From the NCBI GenBank assembly GCA_007119305.1, contig SKPY01000475.1:1-11705 (forward strand): DNA of 11,705 bases. Reading direction: 5' to 3'. Below are positions 4,826 through 11,705 of the stretch, piece by piece (position 1 is the first letter of the stretch; each line of letters begins with the position of its first letter). The position numbers were made by a program, and so were the translations under genes. The notes beneath the pieces are model-generated. The model did not search any database and had not been told where the DNA came from. It saw nothing but the letters and a program-made list of their open reading frames with translations. This DNA is from Nitriliruptorales bacterium (GTDB lineage Bacteria; Actinomycetota; Nitriliruptoria; Euzebyales; Egibacteraceae).

Positions 4826-7614
4826 CCGCTGTCGTCGCGCTGACCGCCTTCTGCGTCGTCCACCTCGGGCTCGGCGTCATGGCCGCTCGGCGGCCGTTCA
4901 TCGCCCGTCTCGCGGTGCGGGAGGTGCTGCGCCGAGGCTGGCAGTCGCTCCTCGTGGTCGCCGGGCTCGCGGTGGGCTCCGCCGGGATCACCGCGGCTCT
5001 CATCGCCGGCGATGCGGTCAACGAGTCGGCCCTTCTGAACGCCTACCGCACGTGGGCGGGCACCGACGTGGTGGTGGCCGCCCCCGATGGGTCGTCGTTT
5101 CCTGCCGCGGTGGTCGACCGCTTGCGTGCGGACCCGGGGGTCGCCGCGCAGACCGATGGCGTGCAGGGCGGTTTCGAGCTCGTAGCCCCGGTCGCGAACC
5201 CTGCGGTGCGGGCGGTCGACCACGATGTGCGCATCATCGGCTTCGATCCCGCCGTCCAGGGCCCGTTCGGCTCGTACGTGCTCACCGACGGGACCTCGAC
5301 CCACGGGGAGGAGCTGGCAGCCCGGCAGGTGCTCGTGACCGAGCGCCTCGCGGACAGCCTGAGCGCGTCGCGCGGGGACCGGCTGTCCGTCACGCTGCCA
5401 TCCGGCCCGCTCGAGGTCACGATCGGGGGCGTGGTGCGCAGCGAGGGGGCCGGCGCCTTCGGGCTGCGCCCTGCGGTCCACGCGCCGCTGGACGCGCTCG
5501 GGCCCTTGACCGCCGAGGTCCAGGTGAACGTCGTCCGCGTGTCGGCGATCGGTGACGTCAGGACCGGCGTCGACGCGTCACCGGCCGCACGCGCCGCCGT
5601 GGAGGCGGCCCTCGCAGGGACGCCGCTGGCGCTCGAGGTCCGCGAGGTCAAGGCGGCCGAGCTCGAAAGCGCGACAGCCGGCACCGCCTGGTTCCGCGCC
5701 ATGCTCGGGGGTCTCAGCACGCTGCTCGTTGCCGCCGGCCTGACGCTGGTCGTGAACCTCGCGCTCATGCTCTCCGAAGAACGCCGTCCGCGCCTCGGGA
5801 TCCTCCGCGCGCTCGGGTTGTGGCGCCGTGACCTGGTGCGCCTGGCAGTGCTGGAGGGCGCGCTCTACAGCCTCGGCGCGACGCTGGTGGGTGTCACCGT
5901 CGGCGCGGCGGTGGGCAGTCTGCTCGCCCGGCAGTTCGTCGTGGCCCTGACGCAGATCACGGGTGACGTCGTAGACCTGTCGCTGGTCGTGCCGCTGCGT
6001 CCGGCGACCATCGCCGTCGCGTTCTCCGCAGGGGCGCTCCTCACCCTCGCGACCGTGTGGCTGGCGTCACGGCGGACCGCCCGGATGACGATCACCGCGG
6101 CCATCCGCGACCTGCCGGAGCCGGCGCGGACGCGCAGCCCGGCCAAGCTCCTGCCGCTGGCGGTCGTGGCGGTCGCCCTGGTCGGGGGCGTCGCTGTCCT
6201 CGCCGCAGAGCCCCTCGTAGGGCTCATCTCAGGGGCCGTCGCCATCGGCGGCGCGTCCGCGCTGCTCCGCCGCCGCGCCGGTGTCCGCCTCCACGCCACG
6301 CTGACCGGCCTGGCGCTGACCGGGTGGTCGCTCTACGTCGTCTTCTCCAACCCGGACATGAGCGACCCCGAGGCGTTCATGACCCTGTTCACGCTCGGCA
6401 CCCTCGTCTCCGTCTTCGGGCTCGCGCTCCTCGCGGCCGGGAACCTGCGCATGATCGAGACCGCCGCCGACGCGCTCGGGGGACGCTCCGGTCGGCTCCG
6501 AGCGACGCTGCGCGTTCCGTTGGCGGAGCTGTCCCGGCGGCCAGTGCGCACCGGGCTGACCACCGGTGCGTTCGGACTCGTCCTCGCCATCCTCGTGCTC
6601 TTCGCGACGCTGTTCGCGACGCTGGAGGCCGACGTGGAGCGGGACGCCGTGGGCTACGACGTCATCGCCTCCTCGGCGGCAGGCCAGACCATCACCCTGC
6701 CTGCGGGCCTCGCCGACCAGGTCGCACGCGAGAGCCGGATCCGCACCTCCTTCTTCCTGGGCGCGGTGACCTCCACCTTCTACACCGGCGAGGCGGTGTA
6801 CTTCCCGCTGTACGAGGTGACCCCCGAGGTCGCGGCCGACCCGCCCTCCGGCCTGCAAAGCCGAGAGGGAGCGTTCGCGAGCGACGCCGACGTCTGGGCG
6901 GCCCTGCTCGACGATCCCGGAGCGGTGGTCGGGCTCCTGGGCCTGGCCGGGGACCCGGCGTCGCTGTCGGGCACCGACGGACCGGTGGAGGTACGCCTCG
7001 CCGGCATCCCGCTCGGCCCGTTCTACGGGATCTTCACCGGCCCCGAGACCTTCGCGCAGCTCGCCGCACCCGCGCTGAGCGAGACGCTGCTGCTCGATCT
7101 GCGTCCGGGCGTGGACCCCTCCGAGTTCGCGCGCGAGCTCGAGTCCAGGCTTTACAGCATGGGCGTCGACGCCGCGGCCACCGCGGAGGTCCTCGATCTG
7201 CTCACCGTCGCGAACCGCAACTTCTTCGCCTCCTCGGTGCTGCTCATGCGCCTGGGGCTCGTGGTGGGCATCCTCACCCTCGGCATCCTCGCGTTGCGCG
7301 CCGTCGTCGAGCGGCGCCGCGCGATCGGCATCGCCAGGGCGCTCGGCCTCCGCCGTCGCCAGATCCTCACCGGCATGCTCGTCGAGGCGCTCGTAGCCGT
7401 TTCCATCGGGGTGGCGGTTGGGCTCGTGGCCGGCGTGTCACTCGCGCGCAACCTGCTCACGCAGGTGTACCCGAGCCTGCCGCTGGCCGTCGACGGCGTC
7501 ATGCTCGCTGGCGTGGTGACGCTGTGCTACGGGTCGGTCCTCCTCGTGACCGTGCTGCCCGCCTGGCGCGCGTCGCGGCTTGTGCCGGTCGAGGCGCTGC
7601 GCACCGTCACCTGA
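4822..7614 (+). CDS. ABC transporter permease with two FtsX domains
   Basis: A 930-residue permease built from two FtsX/MacB-like halves. In the first half, a membrane segment around 42-61 is followed by an extracytoplasmic domain (about 65-285) and the FtsX block (292-425) with the coupling sequence ERRPRLGILRALGL. A linker (about 440-545) has four more hydrophobic segments. The second half repeats the plan: membrane segment 579-600, outer domain to about 800, and an FtsX block (805-922) with ERRRAIGIARALGLRRRQ. With an extra hydrophobic N-terminus I count about 13 membrane segments. Having both halves in one chain fits a single permease pairing with a dimer of the ATPase. No membrane-fusion adaptor or outer-membrane partner is present, as expected in a Gram-positive. 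It starts at ATG 4822, overlapping the ATPase stop by 4 bp. A 12-bp perfect tandem repeat at 6601-6624 encodes FATLFATL. Confidence 0.93.
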   Translation: MTAVVALTAFCVVHLGLGVMAARRPFIARLAVREVLRRGWQSLLVVAGLAVGSAGITAALIAGDAVNESALLNAYRTWAGTDVVVAAPDGSSFPAAVVDRLRADPGVAAQTDGVQGGFELVAPVANPAVRAVDHDVRIIGFDPAVQGPFGSYVLTDGTSTHGEELAARQVLVTERLADSLSASRGDRLSVTLPSGPLEVTIGGVVRSEGAGAFGLRPAVHAPLDALGPLTAEVQVNVVRVSAIGDVRTGVDASPAARAAVEAALAGTPLALEVREVKAAELESATAGTAWFRAMLGGLSTLLVAAGLTLVVNLALMLSEERRPRLGILRALGLWRRDLVRLAVLEGALYSLGATLVGVTVGAAVGSLLARQFVVALTQITGDVVDLSLVVPLRPATIAVAFSAGALLTLATVWLASRRTARMTITAAIRDLPEPARTRSPAKLLPLAVVAVALVGGVAVLAAEPLVGLISGAVAIGGASALLRRRAGVRLHATLTGLALTGWSLYVVFSNPDMSDPEAFMTLFTLGTLVSVFGLALLAAGNLRMIETAADALGGRSGRLRATLRVPLAELSRRPVRTGLTTGAFGLVLAILVLFATLFATLEADVERDAVGYDVIASSAAGQTITLPAGLADQVARESRIRTSFFLGAVTSTFYTGEAVYFPLYEVTPEVAADPPSGLQSREGAFASDADVWAALLDDPGAVVGLLGLAGDPASLSGTDGPVEVRLAGIPLGPFYGIFTGPETFAQLAAPALSETLLLDLRPGVDPSEFARELESRLYSMGVDAAATAEVLDLLTVANRNFFASSVLLMRLGLVVGILTLGILALRAVVERRRAIGIARALGLRRRQILTGMLVEALVAVSIGVAVGLVAGVSLARNLLTQVYPSLPLAVDGVMLAGVVTLCYGSVLLVTVLPAWRASRLVPVEALRTVT

Positions 7615-7628
7615 GCCCCTGCTGCACT

Positions 7629-7652
7629 CCGGCGGTGCCGCTTTCCCGCCGG
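7629..7652. terminator. Hairpin between convergent genes, possible bidirectional terminator
   Basis: CCGGCGG (7629-7635) pairs perfectly with CCGCCGG (7646-7652) around a 10-base loop. It fills the 39-bp gap between the permease stop (7614) and the regulator stop (7654-7656). There is no T-run on either side, so it is a weak call by E. coli rules, but T-poor hairpins are common in high-GC actinobacteria. Confidence 0.4.
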
Positions 7653-7653
7653 T

Positions 7654-10533
7654 TCACCACTCGGTGAGCTTCCACACCTCGGGGCGGTGCTCGCGGTCGC
7701 CGACCTCGGCGAGGATGGCGACCGCCTCCCGGACCCGCTGCTCGGCCTCGCCGACGCGGCCGGCCTCCCGGAGGGTGTCCGCGAGGTTGCCGAGCGCTGC
7801 AGCCAGCCGATGCTGATCACCGGCCCGCTCGGCCAGCGCCACGGCTTCCTTCGCAAGCGGCAGCACGGTCTCCGCGTCGCCCGCCTTCCGCCGTGCGAGC
7901 GCGAGGTTGTTGAGCGCGCCAGCCCGCGCCAGGGAATCGCGCTCGGCAGTTGCCACCGCCAGGCTGCGCTTGAGGTGCTCCACTGCGGTCGCGATCTCGT
8001 CACGCGCCGTGGCGAGCACGCCCAGCAGGTTGTGCGCCTGGGCCAGCGCGGGCGGGTCGTCGCCCTGCTCTGCGAGCGCGAGTGCCTGCTCGGCGAGGCG
8101 GAGGGCCTCCTGCGGGTCCCCGCGGCGGTGCGCGGTCAGGCTCGCGTCGGCGAGGATGCGCGCTCGCAGGCCCGCGGGGCCGTCCTCTCCGAGTGCGGCG
8201 AGCGCCGTGCGGAAGTGGTCGTCGGCCAGCTCCCAGTCGCCGAGGCGGTGGTGCACCGCGCCGAGGCGGTGCTCGAGCACGGCCAGCCGGTCGGGCGGCG
8301 CGACCGCCGCGGCGGTTTCATAGCGCTGCACGGCCTCGCCGTACCGGCCGGCGAGGGTGTGCAGGTCGCCCATAGTCTCCTGCAGGCCAGCCTCGTCGGG
8401 GTGGCCGAGCGCCAGAGCAGCCTCGAAGTGCGCGAGCGCCTCGGCGTTGGCGTGCACGGTTCTGGCCGCCTCGCCCGCCCGGGCGTACTGCTCGGCCGCG
8501 GCCTGATCGTCGCCGGCGCGCTGGAGGTGCCGGGCAACCTGAGCACGCAGGGCAGCATTGCCACGCCGGCCCCGAGCCTGCTCCTCCAGGGCCGCGGCGA
8601 CCCGCCGGTGCAGCAGCCGGCGTCGGGCGAGGCTCGTGGCGGCGACGACCTGGGCGCGGAGCTGGTCGTGTGTGAAGTCGTACGCGGGCTCGCCGCCCTC
8701 CCCTGGCTGCTCGCGCAGCAAGCCCTTGGCGAGCAGCTCGTCCAGGCCGGCGGCGGTCTCGTCGTCGCCGCGTCCGCTCGCGTCGCGCAAGGTCGTGAAC
8801 CGAAACCAGCGGCCGATCACCGCGGCGGTGGTGAGCAGCTGCCGAGCCGCCTCGTCGACCGACTGGAGCCGGGCGGACACGAGGTCACGGACCCCCGAGG
8901 ACACCGTCCAGTGGTCGACGTCCGCGCCGGCGCCGAGGGCGGAGAGGTACTCGACGACGAACAGGGGGACGCCCTCAGTCTCCTCCCACAAGCGGGCACG
9001 CGTGAGCTCGTCGATGTCGGGTTCGCGGGCGTCGATCAGGCGGTCGACCTCGGGGCGGGCGAGCCGCTCCAGCAGCACTCGGGTCGTCGGGCATGCCGTC
9101 TGCGTCGCCAGGCGCCGCAACGGTGCGCTCGAGGGGACGTCCTCGGTGCGCCACGCCAGCACGACCCCGACCGGCTCGCCGGTCAGCCGCCGGACCAGAT
9201 AGGTGAGCAGCGCGAGCGAGGCGCTGTCGGCCCAGTGGACGTCGTCCACGACGAGCAGACCGGGTGGAGCGCCGGACAGGCCAGCGAGGACCAGCCTGGT
9301 CACCGCGTCCAGGAAGCGCGCCTGCGCGCCAGGGCCTTCCGCGCTGGGGAAGGCGTCCTGCGGCGCACGCGGGCTGAGCTCCGGCAGCACGCGTGCGGTC
9401 TCGGCCCACCACACCGCTGGGACGTCGCGCAGCCGGGCTGTCGCCGCGAGGTCGGCCACAAGCGCGCGCAGCGCCGCCACGAAGGGGCCATAGGGAAGGT
9501 GCTTCTCACCATCGAAGCACCGGGTGACGAGCACCGTCGCACCGGCGTCGCGGGCGGAGGCCGCGAGCTCCTCGAGCAGACGGGTCTTGCCGATGCCGGA
9601 CTCGCCCTCGACCACGGCCAGCCAGCCGCGCTCCGCACCGTGGTAGCCGCTGACAAGGGCCGTCCACTCGGCATGGCGTCCGACGAGCACCCCTGCGTTT
9701 GCGGTCGCCGGCGCCGCCGCACGCACGGGTGTGGTCGGGCGGCGCGGGTGCTCCGGCGCCGGTGGCGGCACGGGTTCTGCGACCGGCGGCAGCAGGCGGT
9801 TCTCCTTGATCGTCCGGTACAGGTCCTGGGTCTCCTCGAGCGGGGCCACGCCGAGCTCGCGGTCGAGCACCTTGACGCACTCGCGGTACTGGCGCAGCGC
9901 CGCGCCGCGCTGATCGTTCCAGGCGTACAGCGTCATGAGCTCGCGGTGCGCCGGCTCGTGCAGCGGGTCGAGCGCGAGCCAGCGGCGGGCGTGCGTGAGG
10001 GCGCTGCGCAGGTCGCCATCGGCGACGCATTCGGCCACGAGCCGCTCGAGCGCCTCGGACAGGTCACGGCGCAGCGCCTCCGCGGTGAAGAACTGCCAGT
10101 CGTCGAACTCGGGGCTGTCGCGCAACGAGAACCCGGCGAGGAAGTCCCCCCGGTACAGCGCCACCGCCTCGCTCAGGGCGGTGCGGCGCTCGTGCCGCTC
10201 GCCGCTCTCGGCCGCTCGCAGCAGCGCGCCGAAGCGATCGACGTCGACCCACACGCCGTCGCGCTCCAGGCGGATCGTGCGGCGGTCCGCCACCACCCAC
10301 CGGCCGTCCAGCGCCTTCAGCAGCGCCGACAGCGTCCGGCGCAGCGACCCGCGTGCCCGGTCGGGGTCGTAGTCGGGCCACAGCAGCCCGGCAAGCCGCT
10401 CCCGCGCTGGCGCCTGGTCACCGACCGCGAGGTAGGCGAGCAGGGCGATCGCCTTGCGCGTGTCCACCTCGATCGGCACGCCGTCGCAGTCGATGCGTGG
10501 CGAGCCGAGCAGCCCCAGCCGTAGCTCCGTCAC
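7654..10533 (-). CDS. BTAD/SARP-like transcriptional regulator with AAA ATPase and TPR domains
   Basis: A 959-residue cytosolic regulator (AfsR-like layout). An OmpR-type winged helix (about 2-90) holds LGLLGSPRI and RGSLRRTLSALLKAL. A BTAD domain (95-248) follows with SEAVALYRGDFLAGF and ELMTLYAWNDQRGAALRQYR. After a proline/alanine-rich linker comes an AAA/STAND-like ATPase (about 282-520) with Walker A GESGIGKT (310-317) and Walker B LLVVDDVHWAD (426-436). The tail (about 660-945) is a TPR array, with repeats such as NLLGVLATARDEIATAVEHL and NNLALARRKAGD. There is no C-terminal LuxR HTH, so DNA binding must be N-terminal. I chose GTG 10533 because VTELRLGLLG matches the usual first residues of this family; ATG 10551 would add six residues. 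A longer ORF reaching 11058 is antisense to the kinase remnant and is rejected. It is divergent from SARP-like box C and probably activates boxes A, B and C. Confidence 0.9.
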   Translation of the reverse strand: MTELRLGLLGSPRIDCDGVPIEVDTRKAIALLAYLAVGDQAPARERLAGLLWPDYDPDRARGSLRRTLSALLKALDGRWVVADRRTIRLERDGVWVDVDRFGALLRAAESGERHERRTALSEAVALYRGDFLAGFSLRDSPEFDDWQFFTAEALRRDLSEALERLVAECVADGDLRSALTHARRWLALDPLHEPAHRELMTLYAWNDQRGAALRQYRECVKVLDRELGVAPLEETQDLYRTIKENRLLPPVAEPVPPPAPEHPRRPTTPVRAAAPATANAGVLVGRHAEWTALVSGYHGAERGWLAVVEGESGIGKTRLLEELAASARDAGATVLVTRCFDGEKHLPYGPFVAALRALVADLAATARLRDVPAVWWAETARVLPELSPRAPQDAFPSAEGPGAQARFLDAVTRLVLAGLSGAPPGLLVVDDVHWADSASLALLTYLVRRLTGEPVGVVLAWRTEDVPSSAPLRRLATQTACPTTRVLLERLARPEVDRLIDAREPDIDELTRARLWEETEGVPLFVVEYLSALGAGADVDHWTVSSGVRDLVSARLQSVDEAARQLLTTAAVIGRWFRFTTLRDASGRGDDETAAGLDELLAKGLLREQPGEGGEPAYDFTHDQLRAQVVAATSLARRRLLHRRVAAALEEQARGRRGNAALRAQVARHLQRAGDDQAAAEQYARAGEAARTVHANAEALAHFEAALALGHPDEAGLQETMGDLHTLAGRYGEAVQRYETAAAVAPPDRLAVLEHRLGAVHHRLGDWELADDHFRTALAALGEDGPAGLRARILADASLTAHRRGDPQEALRLAEQALALAEQGDDPPALAQAHNLLGVLATARDEIATAVEHLKRSLAVATAERDSLARAGALNNLALARRKAGDAETVLPLAKEAVALAERAGDQHRLAAALGNLADTLREAGRVGEAEQRVREAVAILAEVGDREHRPEVWKLTEW

Positions 10534-10546
10534 GTACGGGGAGCAG

Positions 10547-10577
10547 ACCATACCGTTGCGCGCAACGCAACGAGCAA
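10547..10577 (-). promoter_or_regulatory. Putative promoter of the BTAD regulator with 14-bp palindromic operator
   Basis: On the minus strand TATGGT (10552-10547) fits a TANNNT -10, and TTGCTC (10577-10572) is a weak -35 with a 19-bp spacer. Between them is the perfect 14-bp palindrome CGTTGCGCGCAACG (10554-10567). The predicted transcript would begin about 6 bases before GTG 10533, nearly leaderless, in line with the absence of a ribosome site. The palindrome is a candidate operator; the protein that binds it is unknown. Confidence 0.4.
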
Positions 10578-10583
10578 GCCGCC

Positions 10584-10626
10584 GTGACGGAGTCGTAACG
10601 CTGTGAGGACGCCCAGGTGGTGTCGT
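10584..10626 (+). promoter_or_regulatory. SARP-like direct-repeat promoter C, between regulator and kinase remnant
   Basis: Three 7-mers with exact 11-bp period: GTGACGG (10584-10590), GTAACGC (10595-10601) and AGGACGC (10606-10612). Eight bases later TGTCGT (10621-10626) could serve as -10. The 18-mer starting at 10594 matches the one at 11279 (CGTAACGCTGTCGGGACG) at 16 of 18 positions. The orientation is away from the regulator, toward ATG 10690, but in this short divergent region it could also affect the regulator's own promoter. Confidence 0.5.
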
Positions 10627-10679
10627 GGGCGCGCCGTTGATCGCGCGCGCCGCCGGCGTGCGGCGCCGCTCGACCGGGT

Positions 10680-10687
10680 GGAGGTGA
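10680..10687 (+). promoter_or_regulatory. Strong ribosome binding site before ATG 10690
   Basis: GGAGGTGA is an almost ideal anti-16S match, with GGAGG ending 5 bases before ATG 10690. It argues that translation of the kinase-remnant frame begins here, although the first 38 codons have untypical codon use (including ATA and low GC at third positions). Confidence 0.5.
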
Positions 10688-10689
10688 CA

Positions 10690-11283
10690 ATGGGGTTCAC
10701 GCTTGGTGCCCGCCGGCGCATACTGTGCCGAGTGGGGCGACCGCGGCTGTCCTCCGCATCGTCGGGCACCGGCAGCGCGGACCGTGGTCGCGATGGTGAG
10801 GCTATGGGCGGGCTTGCCGACGACCCGTCGGCGCCGAGGATCGCCGCTGGCGTGGTGCTCGTGGTGTCCGTGTGCGCGGCGGCCGCAGGGGCGGCGTTCG
10901 GCTTCTGGCAGCTCGACCACTACGCGCAGACCTGGGGCGCGCTCCTTGCGGTCTTCCTCGCTTTTGCGGTCGTGGGCTGGACCGTCGCCACCCGCCACCC
11001 GGCGAACCCCGTCGGCTGGTTGCTGCTGGGATTCGGCCGCGCCAGCGGGGAGCAGCAACGGGCGCAGCTGAGGTGGGTTGCCTGGGCGAGCGCCCTCATG
11101 ATCGGCGTGGTGGTCGTGGTCGTCGTCCGCAACGTCGTCGGTACGGTGCCCGCGGTGCTCGAGTGGGCGACGATGGCGGGCCTCGCCGGCGTGCCCGTCG
11201 CGCTGGGCGTCGCGATGCTGCGCTACCGCCTCTACGACATCGACCGGCTCGCGAGCCGCACCGGCTCCGGACGGACACCGTAA
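10690..11283 (+). pseudogene. Internally deleted, truncated sensor histidine kinase (N-terminal membrane part only)
   Basis: The 197-residue frame joins two pieces of a known actinobacterial sensor-kinase N-terminus. The first piece, from about residue 50 (AAGVVLVVSVCAAAAG) to RHPANPVGWLLLGFG, is the start of the membrane domain. The second begins RASGEQQRAQLRWVAW and ends LRYRLYDIDRLASRT, normally the last part of that domain just before the cytoplasmic linker. In full proteins the two are separated by roughly 100-150 residues with further membrane segments and an LFPDGRLP-like motif; here they abut directly. After ASRT the frame ends within six residues at TAA, so the dimerisation, kinase and ATP-binding domains are gone. 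Four membrane segments remain. ATG 10690 has the better ribosome site; ATG 10804 fits codon use better. It may still make a small membrane protein, but it cannot be a kinase. Confidence 0.7.
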
Positions 11284-11312
11284 CGCTGTCGGGACGGTCG
11301 GGGGCTACAGAT
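11280..11312 (+). promoter_or_regulatory. SARP-like direct-repeat promoter B, upstream of the 11353 membrane gene
   Basis: Two clear 7-mers with 11-bp period, GTAACGC (11280-11286) and GGGACGG (11291-11297). A weaker CGGACGG at 11268-11274 is one base out of phase. Eight bases after the last repeat comes TACAGAT (11306-11312), a good -10 candidate. The first repeat contains the stop codon of the kinase remnant. TGTCGGGACG starts exactly 66 bp before ATG 11353, as in box A. Confidence 0.55.
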
Positions 11313-11352
11313 GCGGGTGGAAACGTTCGTCCGGACGCGGAGGGTGAGCACC

Positions 11353-11705
11353 ATGAGCGCAACACGTGAGGCCGAGGTCCCCAGGACGGGAGCCGCGCCG
11401 GCGCAGCGTGAGGCTTCCCGTTGGCGTCAGCTGCTGGTGGCTGCGGGCAGCGCAAGCGTCCTGGCGTTCGTCGCGATCGCCATCCTGCTCCGTGATGCCG
11501 AGGCCGGCGCGTACGCGGGCGGGTTCGTCGTCGGTCTTGCGTTGCTGCGGCTGCGCCGGGGATGGCCGGGGCCCGTCGTGCTGCTCCTGCTGTCGGTGAA
11601 CGTGCTGGCGTGGATGTCGCTCGGGGTGATCAGCAACCTGCGCGAGGCTCAAGGCGTGCTCGCGGTAGCCATCCCCGCTGCGCTCACCGTGCTGAGCAGC
11701 ATCGC
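11353..11705 (+). CDS. Membrane protein of unknown function, cut by the right window edge
   Basis: An open frame of 117 codons continues past the window end. It starts MSATREAEVPR with GGAGG nine bases upstream (11339-11343). A polar N-terminal tail of about 25 residues, rich in Arg, Ala and Glu, is followed by hydrophobic segments at about 27-46, 54-66, 73-94 and 101-117. The sequence does not show a family I recognise; it could be the first part of a multi-pass membrane protein. Codon use is GC-rich at third positions, as in the neighbouring real genes. It lies 69 bp after the kinase remnant and directly behind repeat element B, so I expect it to be co-regulated with the ABC operon. Confidence 0.65.
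   Translation, partial: MSATREAEVPRTGAAPAQREASRWRQLLVAAGSASVLAFVAIAILLRDAEAGAYAGGFVVGLALLRLRRGWPGPVVLLLLSVNVLAWMSLGVISNLREAQGVLAVAIPAALTVLSSI

Noticed and set aside
4375..5481. 368-codon minus-strand frame
   Set aside because: It is antisense to the ABC ATPase and permease, whose motifs are complete; the frame is His/Arg/Gly-rich without a domain.
6057..7667. 536-codon plus-strand frame within the permease
   Set aside because: It is an alternate frame of the FtsX permease with Arg/Pro-rich shadow composition.
7687..10524. 945-codon open frame on the plus strand opposite the BTAD regulator
   Set aside because: It is an antisense shadow of a GC-rich gene. The minus strand carries clear winged-helix, BTAD, Walker A/B and TPR motifs; the plus frame shows no domain.
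10552..11058. N-terminal extension of the regulator ORF up to an ATG at 11058
   Set aside because: This part is low-complexity Arg/Pro/His sequence, antisense to the kinase remnant, and lies before the family's normal first residues.

Overview
This is high-GC DNA (roughly 70% by eye) with GC-rich third codon positions, Shine-Dalgarno sequences of the AGGGGAGGG and GGAGGTGA type, ATGA translational coupling and a large BTAD/SARP-like regulator. Together these point to a member of the Actinomycetota. The genus cannot be read from the sequence. I see no tRNA, rRNA, CRISPR array, insertion sequence or phage gene.

Left part (1-3804, minus strand). A YeeE/YedE-type membrane protein (possible thiosulfate/sulfur importer) runs off the left edge. 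Upstream of it, in the same direction, lie an alpha/beta hydrolase with an aspartate nucleophile, a crotonase-fold protein (enoyl-CoA hydratase/isomerase superfamily) lacking one of the two hydratase glutamates, and a stand-alone RimK-like ATP-grasp protein. The first three could be one transcription unit. The ATP-grasp gene is probably separate and may give a leaderless transcript.

Middle part (3805-7614, plus strand). A divergent intergenic region holds the decayed C-terminal end of a NarL/LuxR-type response regulator. It is followed by an 11-bp phased direct-repeat element and then a two-gene operon: a LolD/MacB-type ABC ATPase and a 930-residue double-FtsX permease, overlapping by 4 bp.

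Right part (7615-11705). A hairpin separates the permease from a convergent 959-residue regulator with an OmpR-like winged helix, a BTAD domain, an AAA ATPase and a TPR tail. Divergent from it is a short ORF that is an internally deleted and truncated sensor histidine kinase N-terminus. After it comes a new membrane-protein gene that runs off the right edge.

The main discovery is a repeated promoter element. Three plus-strand sites (4049-4091, 10584-10626, 11280-11312) carry 7-mers of the form NNNACGS (S = G or C) repeated every 11 bp, with a -10-like hexamer 8 bp after the last repeat. That is the known layout of SARP-activated promoters. They lie before the ABC operon, before the kinase remnant and before the last membrane gene. 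In the first and last the motif sits exactly 66 bp before the ATG. I infer that the neighbouring BTAD regulator controls these genes. Remnants of a sensor kinase and a response regulator beside these sites suggest that an older two-component control was lost.
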